Positions 53,996-63,735 are shown, counted from the first letter of the stretch. The stretch: DNA of 64,000 bases from Stigmatella aurantiaca (GCF_900109545.1 NZ_FOAP01000007.1:1-64000), one strand, 5' to 3'. Notes: generated from the letters alone by a model not told the origin. A program made the numbers and translations.

Positions 53996-55261
53996 GTGAG
54001 CGCTCCCCCCTCCCATCCCTCTGGCCCTCGCAGCCCCTGGGCACGCCTCGCCTGGCTGGGGGGAGGAACCTTGGCGCTCGTGCTGGTCCTCCTCGCCGGA
54101 TGGCCCAGGCCGGACGGCGAGGCACCGGTCCCCGCCCCGGCGGAACGCAGCCCGCTGGCCCCGCAGCGGCCCTCCCCCACCCCCCCGGCGCCCTCGCGGT
54201 CTTCGGCCCTGCCCACCACGCCTGAAGACGCCCTCTCCCAAGCCCTCGGAGAGGAACGGGTGCTGCTGCCGTCCAGCGTCAGGGTCGATCGCATCGAGCA
54301 AGACCGGACGTGGGTCTGCGCGGGCGAGGTCATGGGCCTGTCCGCGCACCTCGGCGGCGTGCCCGAGCCCGGCGCGGTCTTTCGCTGGGTCTGGCCGGCG
54401 GCCGCAGGCCAGGCCGAGTTGCACCCTGGCCCTACCCTTCAGTGGAAGGCGCCCCCCATGGCGGGCAAGTACCCCGTGCGATTCCAGGTGTGCAGGGACC
54501 TGGGCGGACGGCGGGTCGGCGTGCTGGCCGAGCGCGCGCTCGAACTCGAGGTCCGCCCGTGCGGCGAGGACGCGGGACAGCAGCAAGAGCCCCTCCACAT
54601 CGGCGTCACGCAACGGGGGCCGGGGACCTTCACCTTCCAGGCGCGATACCGGGGGGACGAGCCCGTCTCCACGTACACCTGGGACTTCGGCGATGACGCC
54701 CGGTCCACCACGGCCGAGCCCAGCCTCACCCACACCTATGCGCTCTCGGGCCTGAGCGCGCAGGAGACCCGAAGCTTCACCGTCAAGCTCCAGGCCCGCC
54801 TGGAACGCGGCCTGACCCTGGAGGCCACCACGTTCGTGCTCACGCGCGGGCAACCCGCGCCCAGCGAGCTGCCTGCCGTCGAGCTCCAGGTCTCCCGCTG
54901 GAAGCCCCGCGCCGGCGGAGCCGGTTGGCAGAGCGACGTGGTGGTGCGCGCCCCGGACGGCACGGACCTGACCTGGGAGCGCCTCGAGCGCGTGTTCGTG
55001 CCCTGGCAAGGAGAGGCAACCCTGGACACACGGGCCTGGCGGGAGCGGGTCCATGTGGAAGAGGACCTCGGACACGGCGGCTTCCGGGGCCATGTGACGG
55101 TGAGCCCCTCCGAAGCCGGTCCGGAGCTCAAACAGATCCTCGACTTCCTGTACGGCCGCGACGCGGCGGGACAGGAGGTGGTGGTGTCCTGGAGCCCTTT
55201 CAAGCGCGAGCCTCCCGCGGACTCGCCCCAGGCCCCAGGGCCACCTCCTGTGAAACCCTGA
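53996..55261 (+). CDS. Membrane-anchored PKD-domain protein
   Basis: 421 aa from GTG 53996, 7 nt after the previous stop and probably cotranscribed. One N-terminal anchor (LAWLGGGTLALVLVLLAGW) and a Pro/Ala-rich periplasmic linker (about 40-80) precede beta domains. A PKD domain is at about 200-265 with the hallmark STYTWDFGDDARSTT and THTYALSG. The C-terminal 100 residues (GFRGHVTVSPSEAGPELKQI) are unassigned. PKD domains mediate protein or carbohydrate contacts at the surface. Confidence 0.75.
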   Translation: MSAPPSHPSGPRSPWARLAWLGGGTLALVLVLLAGWPRPDGEAPVPAPAERSPLAPQRPSPTPPAPSRSSALPTTPEDALSQALGEERVLLPSSVRVDRIEQDRTWVCAGEVMGLSAHLGGVPEPGAVFRWVWPAAAGQAELHPGPTLQWKAPPMAGKYPVRFQVCRDLGGRRVGVLAERALELEVRPCGEDAGQQQEPLHIGVTQRGPGTFTFQARYRGDEPVSTYTWDFGDDARSTTAEPSLTHTYALSGLSAQETRSFTVKLQARLERGLTLEATTFVLTRGQPAPSELPAVELQVSRWKPRAGGAGWQSDVVVRAPDGTDLTWERLERVFVPWQGEATLDTRAWRERVHVEEDLGHGGFRGHVTVSPSEAGPELKQILDFLYGRDAAGQEVVVSWSPFKREPPADSPQAPGPPPVKP

Positions 55262-55270
55262 CCCCGGTGA

Positions 55271-57415
55271 CTACCGGTGGCTCGTGGGGTGCTCGGCGGT
55301 CAGGGGGATCTGCCCCTTGAACAGCCGGTTGATGTCACCCGCCAGCCGCAAGTAGAAGTCCGCGGACACGGAGACGCCATCGGCGTCCAGGGTCAGGAAG
55401 TACTGGCTGGAGGGCGCCATCGAGCTGTTCTCCGCCGCCTTGGCGATGGCCGTGCCCTCGTCGTATTCGTCGAACATGGCCACGTAGCCGGTCGAGATGC
55501 CCACGCTCTTGAGGTCATACGCCTGGCGCCACATGAAGTCGCCATGCAGCCGGGGAATCTGGTTCTGGGGCCCGCCGTGCAGGTTGTACCAGGAGAACCC
55601 CGGCCACATGACCGCCTGATAAGCGATTCCGTTCTGCTGCGTGTAGGCGAAGTCCGGCTGCCACTGATTCCGCATGTAGTGGTCCGCGCCGTCGATTCCC
55701 CCGAAGCGGCCGACGAACCAGGGGGAGATCATGTCCAGGGACTTGTAGACATTCTCGAAGCCCGTCCGCGAATCATTCGTCCCCGTGCGCCAGTAAGTGG
55801 GCACGCCGCCAATGACATAGATTCCCTGGCCCTTGAACCAGTTGATGATGTCCGTGGCCTCGGCGGCCGTCCCAGGCCGATCGGTGAAGCCAATCCCCCA
55901 GATGCAGACGACGAGCTTGCCATTCTGACGGGCATACGCGGAGGAGGACGTCAGCTGCATGGCATTGACGATGTTGGCCGTCCAGTCGTACTTGACCGCG
56001 TTCACCCAGTTGCTGGGGTCCATGCCGGTGATGTCATACATGACATAGAACTTCCGGCCGTAGGCCTCCGCCGCGTTCTTCACCTTCACCGCGACGCTGT
56101 CGCGGTTGGTCCGCCAGCCGTCCGGGGTGGTGCTCGCGCTGGCCCCGAAGCGCTGCAGCGCGGCGCCGTCGATGTTGTAGGTCTGCATCCACTCAAAGTG
56201 CTTGTTGACGGTCTCCGGATCATACGAGGAGAAGAGCCGGGCGGGCTGCCCATTGCCCAGGTTCCCCAGGTTCGTCGAGTACAGCTTGGTGTACTCCCGG
56301 AGGTCCGGATAGAGATCGAAATTGACGTTGGAGTTGGGCGTGGGCGCGCTGCTGTTCTTCGACCAGTGAATCCAGCCATTGTTGGGAGACCCATCCCCGG
56401 CCGCGTTGAACCAGCCCTGATACCCGGCGAACAGCTTCCCGACGACGTCTCCGCCGCTGGCCGCCGCCGCCGAGAACTTGAACCAGCTCACGTTGAAGAG
56501 GCCGCCCGAGCCACTTCCCGTGAACCGCAGGTACAGGGTGTGCACCCCGCTCACGCTGTTGATGGCGCACGTCCGGGTGACCCAGGTCTGCCAGCCGCCC
56601 GTGGGCGGGATGGGACAGGTCCCCGCGAGCGTTCCCGTCGCCCCGTCGAGGCGCACTTCGATGTTGCCCCCGGCCCCGGCGCTGGCGGTGCGGGCCTCGA
56701 AGGTGGTGGCGCCACTGCCGAAGTCCACGTTGTTGAAGGCGATGAAGTCGCCGTTGTCGATGAAGGCGACATTCTGGCCTCCCTCGCTGGAGGCCTCCAG
56801 CTGCGTGCCCGACTGGCTGTCATGGCTTGAAGCCGCCGTCTGGTTGAACGCGGACCGGTTGACCGTGGGCGCGGAGCCATACACCTCGAACTCCGAGACC
56901 TGCCCCCCCGTGGCGCCCGAGTTGGCCGTGAAGTTCACCCTCACGTACCGGGCGCTGACCGCCGTGAAGTTCAGGGTGACCGTATTGGTGCCCGGGCTGA
57001 ACGTGTACGTGGCGGGGGCGAGCACCTGCGTGTAGGTGACGTCGTCGGTGCTCCTCTGCACGGACAGGGTCTGCGTGCGGGCGCCCCAGGACGGCGGCAG
57101 CTTGAGCACCACCTGGTTGACGCTGTTCGCGCTGCCCAGATCCACCCGGAGCCAGTTGGGATAGGCGTTGGCCGCGGCCTCCCAGTAGGTGGATGGGTTT
57201 CCGTCGTTCGCGTTCGCGGCGGTGTAGACCTGGGTGTAGCTGCCCGCAGTGATTCCCTGGGCATTGAGCCTCAGCGGGAGCGCGTGCACTCCCAGCTCCG
57301 GTGCCAGCGTCAGGCTGTCCTCGGGAGCACACGCCAGAGCGCCCACCAACAAGCCCCCGATTCCCAACATCACTCCCCAGCGGTGTCCCCGGCCCTTCGT
57401 GAAATTCAAGCTCAC
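55271..57415 (-). CDS. Discoidin + CBM6 + GH71/99-like catalytic lipoprotein
   Basis: 714 aa from GTG 57415, preferred over 57436 because AGGAG is 6 nt upstream. A lipobox (GLLVGALAC) anchors it. Domains in order: F5/8 type C discoidin (about 45-180; AANANDGNPSTYWEA, YVRVNFTANSGA), CBM6 (about 185-320; EGGQNVAFIDNGDFIAF, WVTRTCAINSVSGVHTLYLR), and a (beta/alpha)8 domain of about 385 residues beginning LFAGYQGWFNAAGD, with FSSYDPETVNKHFEWM, FYVMYDITGMD and FDEYDEGTAIAK. The last domain resembles GH99/GH71-like endo-acting enzymes. The substrate is likely an alpha-mannan or other alpha-glycan but is not proven. Confidence 0.82.
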   Translation of the reverse strand: MSLNFTKGRGHRWGVMLGIGGLLVGALACAPEDSLTLAPELGVHALPLRLNAQGITAGSYTQVYTAANANDGNPSTYWEAAANAYPNWLRVDLGSANSVNQVVLKLPPSWGARTQTLSVQRSTDDVTYTQVLAPATYTFSPGTNTVTLNFTAVSARYVRVNFTANSGATGGQVSEFEVYGSAPTVNRSAFNQTAASSHDSQSGTQLEASSEGGQNVAFIDNGDFIAFNNVDFGSGATTFEARTASAGAGGNIEVRLDGATGTLAGTCPIPPTGGWQTWVTRTCAINSVSGVHTLYLRFTGSGSGGLFNVSWFKFSAAAASGGDVVGKLFAGYQGWFNAAGDGSPNNGWIHWSKNSSAPTPNSNVNFDLYPDLREYTKLYSTNLGNLGNGQPARLFSSYDPETVNKHFEWMQTYNIDGAALQRFGASASTTPDGWRTNRDSVAVKVKNAAEAYGRKFYVMYDITGMDPSNWVNAVKYDWTANIVNAMQLTSSSAYARQNGKLVVCIWGIGFTDRPGTAAEATDIINWFKGQGIYVIGGVPTYWRTGTNDSRTGFENVYKSLDMISPWFVGRFGGIDGADHYMRNQWQPDFAYTQQNGIAYQAVMWPGFSWYNLHGGPQNQIPRLHGDFMWRQAYDLKSVGISTGYVAMFDEYDEGTAIAKAAENSSMAPSSQYFLTLDADGVSVSADFYLRLAGDINRLFKGQIPLTAEHPTSHR

Positions 57416-57567
57416 TCGCGTCTCCTGGTCTGGCACAAGCCAATAAAACCATTATTTCCATGATTTCATAGAATCACGCACTAACTGGATTCTGTTCACT
57501 GAATAACGCGATGCGAAGTCCGGCCAGGGCAAGGGCGACTATCCAGGCACCTTCCGGACTTCAGCCG

Positions 57568-57587
57568 ATTCTTGGCCAGCCAAGAAT
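57568..57587. repeat. Inverted repeat in the divergent intergenic region
   Basis: ATTCTTGG (57568-57575) and CCAAGAAT (57580-57587) are perfect complements around CCAG. It sits between the GH99-like gene (minus) and the GT1 gene (plus) in a 320-nt region that otherwise holds no gene. A related TTTGGCTGGCC lies about 35 nt downstream. Operator function is possible. Confidence 0.45.
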
Positions 57588-57735
57588 TCACGGAAAAAAC
57601 GCGTGCAATCCATGCTTTGGCTGGCCTAAGGATGCCGCCCCCTCTGCTTCCCGGCTGGCGCGCCCTGGAGCCCGCCCGCCCCGTGGAGTCCATCGCCCGG
57701 CACCCCTCCCTCACCGGCTGAGCCTTCAGGTCCCC

Positions 57736-59088
57736 ATGGCAACCCTGCTCTTCACGCCCTTTCCTGGCCGTGGCCACGTCCATCCCACGCTGAAGCTCGC
57801 CCGGGAATTGCGCGCCCGCGGCCATCGCGTGGTCTACGCGGGCCCGCTCGACTCACGGGAGCTGATCACGAGCGAGGGGGGAGAATTCGTCCCCGTGATG
57901 GAGGAACAGTTCCCCGCGGGCAGCTTCGCCCCCCTCGCCGCCCCCACGCTTCGGGAGCACCTCTCGCAGCTCCGCCTGTTCGTGCGCCGGGCGGAGCACG
58001 CCCTCCAGGCCATCGAGGCGGGCGCGTTGGACAGCCTCTTCGAGCGCGTGCGCCCGGACCTGCTGGTGTGCGATCCCCTGCTGCCCTACCCGGCCCTGGT
58101 GGCCCATGGCCTCCAGGTCCCCACCCTCTTCTTCAACACCAACCTTCCCCAGCCGCTGATCTTCCCCTTCCTGGATCCCACGCGTACCAGCCGCTTCCTG
58201 CGGATGCGCGTACGGGTCATCCGCGCGGGGTTCTCGCTGCTGGGGAGGCTGGGACTGGCGCTGCGGCTGGAGCCCTACAACGAGCGGATCGCGCGCCGGT
58301 ATGGCTACCCCGTGGAGTCACTGGCCCAGGAGCCTGAATACCTCGTCCGGGGCCTGCCGGAGATGATCCTCGCCCCCCGTGAGTTCGCCGAGCCTCCCGG
58401 CCCCGTGGATTCGCGCTACCTCTTCGTGGGACCGGGCATCGACCTGGAGCGCTCCGAGCCGGCTTTCCCCTGGGAGCGGCTCGCGGCGGACACGCCCCTC
58501 GTTCTCTTCTCCATGGGCAGCATGGGGGGCTACAGCCGCACGCTGGAGAAGCGGGTGCTGGACGCCGTGGCCGGCGCGGCGAAGGCGCGGCCTCAATGGC
58601 AGTTCATCCTGGCTGTGAACCCCACCCACGAGACCACGCGCTTCGACAACGTGGCCCCCAACGTGGTGGCGGTGAAGTACGCCCCTTTGCTCCAGCTGCT
58701 CCCACGCGCCGCCGTGAGCATCACGCATGGCGGCTTCAACACCGTGAAGGAGTGCATCTACTTCGGTGTGCCCATGGTGGTGGTGCCCCTGACCTATGAT
58801 CAACCCGCCGTGGGGCGGCTGGTCGAGCGCAAGGGCCTGGGCGTCGTCTGTCCTCCCAAGACGCTGACGTCCGAGAGCCTGCTGCGGCAATTGGACGTGC
58901 TCGTGGGAGCTCCGGCGCGGCACGGCGCCATGACCGCCATGCGCGACTGTTTCCACCAGCGGGAGCAGGACAGCTCCGCCGTGGATGCCATCGAGCACCT
59001 CCTCCAAACGGGGCCCTCCTCTTCAATGACACCCACAGCAACCAGCTCGTGCGGCAGGCGCTCGATGGGGGCTGGAAGCAGCAGGTGA
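57736..59088 (+). CDS. GT1-family glycosyltransferase (MGT/UGT-like)
   Basis: 450 aa from ATG 57736; upstream sequence in the same frame shows no similarity. GT-B fold: N-terminal ATLLFTPFPGRGHVHPTLK (acceptor side), and C-terminal nucleotide-sugar loop AAVSITHGGFNTVKECIYFG followed by VPMVVVPLTYDQPA, the UDPGT/macrolide-glycosyltransferase signature. It transfers a sugar from UDP- or dTDP-donors to small hydrophobic acceptors such as carotenoids, macrolides or lipids. No biosynthetic cluster surrounds it. Confidence 0.88.
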   Translation: MATLLFTPFPGRGHVHPTLKLARELRARGHRVVYAGPLDSRELITSEGGEFVPVMEEQFPAGSFAPLAAPTLREHLSQLRLFVRRAEHALQAIEAGALDSLFERVRPDLLVCDPLLPYPALVAHGLQVPTLFFNTNLPQPLIFPFLDPTRTSRFLRMRVRVIRAGFSLLGRLGLALRLEPYNERIARRYGYPVESLAQEPEYLVRGLPEMILAPREFAEPPGPVDSRYLFVGPGIDLERSEPAFPWERLAADTPLVLFSMGSMGGYSRTLEKRVLDAVAGAAKARPQWQFILAVNPTHETTRFDNVAPNVVAVKYAPLLQLLPRAAVSITHGGFNTVKECIYFGVPMVVVPLTYDQPAVGRLVERKGLGVVCPPKTLTSESLLRQLDVLVGAPARHGAMTAMRDCFHQREQDSSAVDAIEHLLQTGPSSSMTPTATSSCGRRSMGAGSSR

Positions 59089-59190
59089 GGAGCCCCCACA
59101 AGCACGCGTGTGTCTACGGCATCCACCCTGTGCCCGCCGGACGGCCCTATAGACGGGGACGGGTGGCTCCCGGAAGCAGCGGGGGTGGGG

Positions 59191-60636
59191 TCATCCCGTC
59201 CGCTTCTTCGGGCTCGCGTAGGGAGCCAGAAGTCCGGGCTGGTCCACCAGGCAGCGCAACGCCTTCCCGGCAAGCATCTCCAGCCGGTGGATGAAGCCGA
59301 AGTCGTGCTCGTCACCCACTTCGTGTGCCAGCTCATGCAGGAGGATGCCGAGCGTTTCTGGATCCAGCGGATCGTCCAGCCGCACCTGGCCCCGCACGTT
59401 CACCCGCAGCAGGTGCCGCTCGCGATCGTACTCCGCGTCTACCCGGGCGCTGGGGTCACGCACCTTGCGCTCGAAGAACTCCACGCCCACCTCCCGGCCG
59501 GTGAGCTCCCGCGACAGATGGCGCACCAGCTCCACGAAGCGCTGGGCCCGGGCGCCGGGGTGCACCCGGACGTCCCGCGGGGGGCCCTCCATCCGCTCCA
59601 CATACGCGTCCGCGGACTCCACCAGAGTCTCGAGCTGCTCCAGCGCGGAGAGCGGCATCCCCCGCAGGTCCACCACCTTCGCCCCGAGCTGGCGCGCCCG
59701 GTCATCCACCCGGGGCCCCACCGACAGCACCGCCCGGGCCGGCAGCACCTTCGCCACGTAGGCTTCGAGCGCCTCCTGGCCGAGGGAGAAGTGCGCCAGC
59801 ACCTCGGTCACCCACGCGCCCGACAGCTCCTGGCGGGTCAGCTCGGGCGCCATCGACTCGAGGAGGATGGCCGCCAGCGTGCGCTTGTAGGCATCCCTCG
59901 CCGCATCACGCTCGGCCGCCAGCGGAATGCGCTGCTGCACATCGACGTGCCAGGGCAGGTGGTGCGCCTCCACCGGCAGGCCCAGCTCGAAGAGGTGCGG
60001 CGTCTCCCCAGGGCGCGGATAGTAGAGGTCCACCCGGGTGGCCCGCTCGGCGTACCGCTCCACCCCATGGTGCAACTCCACCGTCTCCAGCGGGCAGTCC
60101 TGCAGCGAGTCCTTCGCACGCGGAGGCCGGACCACCCGCCCGTTGATGACCAGCTCCACGCCCGGCGGGGGGATGGTGAGGCGCAGCAACTGAACGGCCT
60201 CCTCCCGCTCGCGGGCGCTCGTGCGGCGGAAGAGCCGCAGGCACGTGCCCACCTGGCGCGTATTGGGCTTCACATGGCGTCCGGTGCTGTCGAAGACGAG
60301 CGTGCGCCCCACCGTCTCCACCTCGGCGTGGTCGCTCGCGGCGATCATCTCCTTCAGGCCACGGCCCTTGCGGCCCCGCCACGTGGGCGGCGTGTCCTTC
60401 TCCCCGAGGAAGACGGTGAAGGCGAACTCGTCGCGCGCCAGCCCCGTGGGGGCGTCGTCCTCGATGCGAACCTCGTCCTCCGCCAAGCGCACCTTCACCC
60501 GGCGGGCCCGCTGATCGAACGCGTTCTGCAGTGCCTCGCGGACGAGCTGACCGAGCGGCCGGGCGCGATTGGAGCGCCTCCAGCCCTCTTCCGACAACTC
60601 GAACCACTCCGAACGGCCATTCCGGCCCTGGCTCAT
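59191..60636 (-). CDS. GHKL ATPase fused to a C-terminal HExxH zincin
   Basis: 481 aa from ATG 60636, with GGGGAGA 7 nt upstream; the open frame to 60903 is antisense debris. The N-terminal half is an Hsp90/histidine-kinase/MutL-like ATPase: GQLVREALQNAFDQ (N-box), VRIEDDAPTGL (variant of the DxGxG loop) and GRKGRGLKEMI (G2 lid). The middle is unassigned. The C-terminus holds GILLHELAHEVGDEHDFGF at about 430-448, a HExxH zinc site with further His for coordination. A peptidase joined to a GHKL switch suggests ATP-controlled proteolysis; I know no characterised protein with exactly this layout. Confidence 0.78.
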   Translation of the reverse strand: MSQGRNGRSEWFELSEEGWRRSNRARPLGQLVREALQNAFDQRARRVKVRLAEDEVRIEDDAPTGLARDEFAFTVFLGEKDTPPTWRGRKGRGLKEMIAASDHAEVETVGRTLVFDSTGRHVKPNTRQVGTCLRLFRRTSAREREEAVQLLRLTIPPPGVELVINGRVVRPPRAKDSLQDCPLETVELHHGVERYAERATRVDLYYPRPGETPHLFELGLPVEAHHLPWHVDVQQRIPLAAERDAARDAYKRTLAAILLESMAPELTRQELSGAWVTEVLAHFSLGQEALEAYVAKVLPARAVLSVGPRVDDRARQLGAKVVDLRGMPLSALEQLETLVESADAYVERMEGPPRDVRVHPGARAQRFVELVRHLSRELTGREVGVEFFERKVRDPSARVDAEYDRERHLLRVNVRGQVRLDDPLDPETLGILLHELAHEVGDEHDFGFIHRLEMLAGKALRCLVDQPGLLAPYASPKKRTG

Positions 60637-60754
60637 CACGGCTCTCCCCGTCCCAGGCTCCCGCGAACACCTGCGCCGCCGCGGGGCAGCCGGACCTGGA
60701 AGAACACCAGGGGAGGAGGGACTCTTCCCGCCCCGCAGGAGACTCCGGCGGACC

Positions 60755-62152
60755 TCAGCCCCCGAGCGCCACCGGGACGGCTTCCGCCTCGGGTTCGACG
60801 AGCGACTTCTGCTCCCAGGCCCGGCTCTTCCACCGGTACCAGAAGATGAGGCCACGCATCCATTCGTCCGCCGCGATCGCGAGCCAGATGCCCGGCAGCC
60901 CAAGCTGGAACTTGAACACGAGCGTGTAGCCCAGCGGCAGGCTCATGCAGACCATGGAGAGCAGCGCCATGTAGACGGTGAACTGCGCGTCCCCGGCGGC
61001 GCGCAGGGCATTCACCAGGACGAGGTTGAAGGACCGTCCGGACTCCAGCACCAGGCTCAGCAGGATGAGCTTCGCGGTCAACAGGACGATGTCCCCGTTG
61101 TCCGTGAACAGGCTCACCAGCGGCTGGCGTATCAGGATGACGAGCACGTCCACCAGGAGGGTGATGGCCACCGCCCACTTCAGGCTCTGCAGGGCCCGCC
61201 GGAAGGCCTCGTCCGGCTGGCGCGCGCCCACCATCCGCCCCACCACGATGGCCGTCCCCATGCCAATGGCCAGGCTGCACAGGAAGACATACTGGGAAAT
61301 GGCCATCGCGTACTGCCGGGATGCCAGCGCCACGGGCCCCAGGAACGTGACGAAATACAGAAACACCGTCTGGCAGGAGTGGTAGGTGACCTGCTCGATG
61401 GCCGCGGGAACGCCCACCTTCAGGATCTTCCGGATGTACTCCCTGGGGAACGCCACGAAGTCCCGAGGAACGATCCGCACGTCCATCACCCGGTAGAGCA
61501 GCCACGCGAAGACCACGAGCGCGGCGGCCCGGCTGATCCCCGTGGACACCGCGGCCCCGGTGATGCCCATCTCCGGCATCCCGAAGTGTCCGAAGATCAA
61601 GGCGTAGTTGCACAGCACGTGCAGCAGGTTCATCCCCAGCGACACGAACATGGAGTACCGCGTGAAGCCATAGGTGCGGATGAGCCCGGCGAACACATTG
61701 ATGAGGGCTTGCAGGAAGATGAAGCCGCCGGCGATCCGCATGTAGGCCCGGGCGTGGACCAGCACCGTGCCCTCCAGGTTCATCCGGCCCAGGATGAAGT
61801 CACCCAGCGACAGCAGCGCCGCGCTCACCACGAGCCCGAGCATCAGGTTCATCATGATGGCCACGGCCGAGATGCGGGAGGCCTCGGCGCTCCTGCGCGC
61901 GCCGAGATACTGCGCCACGACGATGGAGGCGCCGTGGCTGATGACATTCATCATGAGAATGCACAGGATGATGTACTGATTGACCACACCCGCGGCGGAG
62001 ACGGCGTCGTCGGACACACCGCTGAGCATGAGCACGTCCGAGGTGCCCATCAGCATGAACAACAACAGCTCCAGGAAGATGGGCCAGGTCAGCCGGAACA
62101 GCCCCAGGGAGGGTTGCGGTACGTCCATGCCCTCGCGTGTCTCATGCTCCAC
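60755..62152 (-). CDS. MATE-family efflux transporter
   Basis: 465 aa with about 12 membrane helices in two homologous halves. Typical features: LTWPIFLELLLFMLMGTSDV at the start, NVISHGASIVVAQYLGAR, GFTRYSMFVSLGMNLLHV, and VGVPAAIEQVTYHSCQTVF at the start of the second half. MATE proteins export cationic drugs or metabolites using Na+ or H+. Start uncertain: GTG 62152 is the longest, ATG 62128 the alternative; neither has a well spaced ribosome-binding site. Confidence 0.9.
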   Translation of the reverse strand: MEHETREGMDVPQPSLGLFRLTWPIFLELLLFMLMGTSDVLMLSGVSDDAVSAAGVVNQYIILCILMMNVISHGASIVVAQYLGARRSAEASRISAVAIMMNLMLGLVVSAALLSLGDFILGRMNLEGTVLVHARAYMRIAGGFIFLQALINVFAGLIRTYGFTRYSMFVSLGMNLLHVLCNYALIFGHFGMPEMGITGAAVSTGISRAAALVVFAWLLYRVMDVRIVPRDFVAFPREYIRKILKVGVPAAIEQVTYHSCQTVFLYFVTFLGPVALASRQYAMAISQYVFLCSLAIGMGTAIVVGRMVGARQPDEAFRRALQSLKWAVAITLLVDVLVILIRQPLVSLFTDNGDIVLLTAKLILLSLVLESGRSFNLVLVNALRAAGDAQFTVYMALLSMVCMSLPLGYTLVFKFQLGLPGIWLAIAADEWMRGLIFWYRWKSRAWEQKSLVEPEAEAVPVALGG

Positions 62153-62259
62153 TCAGGCTGTCGAGCCCCACCTGGCCGCCTGGTTCACGGCCTGGAAAGT
62201 TGATGCTCGAACGGTCGCTCGGCGCCCGGACGCGGTGCGACCGCGCAGAGGGAACAGGC

Positions 62260-63222
62260 CTAGGGACGTGCCACGAGCAGCCACGCCGGGGCCCACCAAT
62301 AGGCGTACATCCGGTGGCGGTCAACCCGCGTGAAGCCCGCCTCGCGGAGCAGCGCTTCCCATTGGGCCAGCGGCAGCTCGAAGTTGGTGCGGGTGACGCT
62401 GCGATCCACGTAGCCGAACAGCACGGGCATCAGGAAGCCCTGCGCTACCGTCTCGAAGTCCGCTCCCGTGTATTCCGCCAGCCCCTCCTGGTAGCGGCCG
62501 AGCACATGCCTCACGGTCTCGGGCTTCAAGGGCTCGTCCATGGACGGAGGATCGAACTCGGCGATCAGCAGTGCATCGCAATGAGCGCGAAGCCAGCCTA
62601 GCAAGGCGGGCCGCTCCGCGGGCGCGAGCGATTGCAGGCTGAAGGTGGCCTGCGCCACCTCCCAGCGGCGCGGTTGGACGTGGGGCTGGGCCACGAATGC
62701 CTGCAAGCCCCCGGCAAAAGCCTCGAACACCACGCCCCGTGTGGCCAGGGCCTCGGTGGTGCGTTCCAGCAGGGGAACCGCGGGCTCCACCAGGGTCACC
62801 CGCCGGACCGCAGGGGTCAGCGCAGGCAGCAGCGCCCTCCCGTCTCCAACACCAATGTCGAGCAATTCAAAGGATGCGCCGGGGTAATGGCGGGACAGCG
62901 CCGCGCTCGTCTGCTCATACAGCGGCACATTGCCACCGCCCCGGATGAACGCGGCGAAACCTTCCGCCGAAACATAGACATCGCGCTTGCCTTCCCGGGC
63001 GACCCGCGCCAGGTAGGTTGCCGCCGAGCGGGGAAGCAGTGCGTGGGGAGCCGCCCGCGCCGCGTCCTCCGCGAAGGCAGTGGCCTCGCGGTAGCGCTCA
63101 TCCGCGAAGGCCAGCAACGCCAGGTACAGGAAGCTCTCCGGCGTGGCCGGTGCGGCGCGCGCGGCGGCCTCGAGCCCCTCGGCACGGTACTGGTCCCAGA
63201 TGGGCAGAAAACCATCACTCAT
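62260..63222 (-). CDS. Class I SAM-dependent methyltransferase
   Basis: 320 aa. SAM-binding motif I is FELLDIGVGDGRALLPAL, with VTLVEPAVPLLERT as motif II. An N-terminal helical extension (AFADERYREATAFAEDAARA) looks TPR-like. The C-terminus (MYAYWWAPAWLLVARP) closes the Rossmann fold. The substrate is unknown. It overlaps the small HhH gene by 4 nt (ATGA) and is therefore coupled to it. Confidence 0.82.
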   Translation of the reverse strand: MSDGFLPIWDQYRAEGLEAAARAAPATPESFLYLALLAFADERYREATAFAEDAARAAPHALLPRSAATYLARVAREGKRDVYVSAEGFAAFIRGGGNVPLYEQTSAALSRHYPGASFELLDIGVGDGRALLPALTPAVRRVTLVEPAVPLLERTTEALATRGVVFEAFAGGLQAFVAQPHVQPRRWEVAQATFSLQSLAPAERPALLGWLRAHCDALLIAEFDPPSMDEPLKPETVRHVLGRYQEGLAEYTGADFETVAQGFLMPVLFGYVDRSVTRTNFELPLAQWEALLREAGFTRVDRHRMYAYWWAPAWLLVARP

Positions 63223-63431
63223 GAGCCCTCCTCCTTGAATGACAAGCCTCGCTCCGCCAGTGCCTTCTCCAGGAGCCCAAGCGCTTTTGGCCCCACGCCG
63301 TGAAGCTGGCCAAGCTCTGCCTTGCTCCTCCGGCTGACCTGGCTCAGCCGTGTGATGCCCTCGCTGGAGAGGGCGCGGAGCGCTGGATTCCCAATTCTTG
63401 GGAGGCCGTCCTCACGTTCTGCATCTGGCAT
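63219..63431 (-). CDS. Small helix-hairpin-helix DNA-binding protein
   Basis: 70 aa from ATG 63431 (GAGGA 5 nt upstream; the frame is open to 63557). It reads LPRIGNPALRALSSEGITRL, then SQVSRRSKAELGQLHGVGP and KALGLLEKALAERG. This is the HhH motif (GVGPKAL) in the context of RNA polymerase alpha-CTD-like/DUF4332-type small proteins. Such proteins bind nucleic acid or act as adaptors. Coupled to the downstream methyltransferase, which is unusual and may indicate a shared partner. Confidence 0.78.
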   Translation of the reverse strand: MPDAEREDGLPRIGNPALRALSSEGITRLSQVSRRSKAELGQLHGVGPKALGLLEKALAERGLSFKEEGS

Positions 63432-63735
63432 TGCATTCCTCTTCCGAAAACCTGTCATGACCTCAACGATCCTAGCGCCGCTCCGCTCGGGTTCACAATG
63501 AAGTGTTGAACGAAGCTGTATCAACCGGGACGCCAGGAACATCCGTTCTCCGCACATCCGGAGTGGATCGTCGCCGGCCCAAGGGGCGGGTTCTCCGCAG
63601 GGTATGGGTTACCTAGACTGGGGGCCCATGCTCTTTGCCTTGCCCTGACGTTGGGGTTGGCCACCGCCGGTGGAAGATCGCTCACAGCGGGCGTTCGGGA
63701 AAAAACAGACAGCCTTCGCCAAGGTGGATTGCGCC

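Noticed and set aside
59110-60849. 579-aa plus-strand open frame antisense to the GHKL-zincin gene
   Set aside because: The minus strand has GHKL and HExxH motifs and a good ribosome-binding site; the plus frame is a composition artefact.
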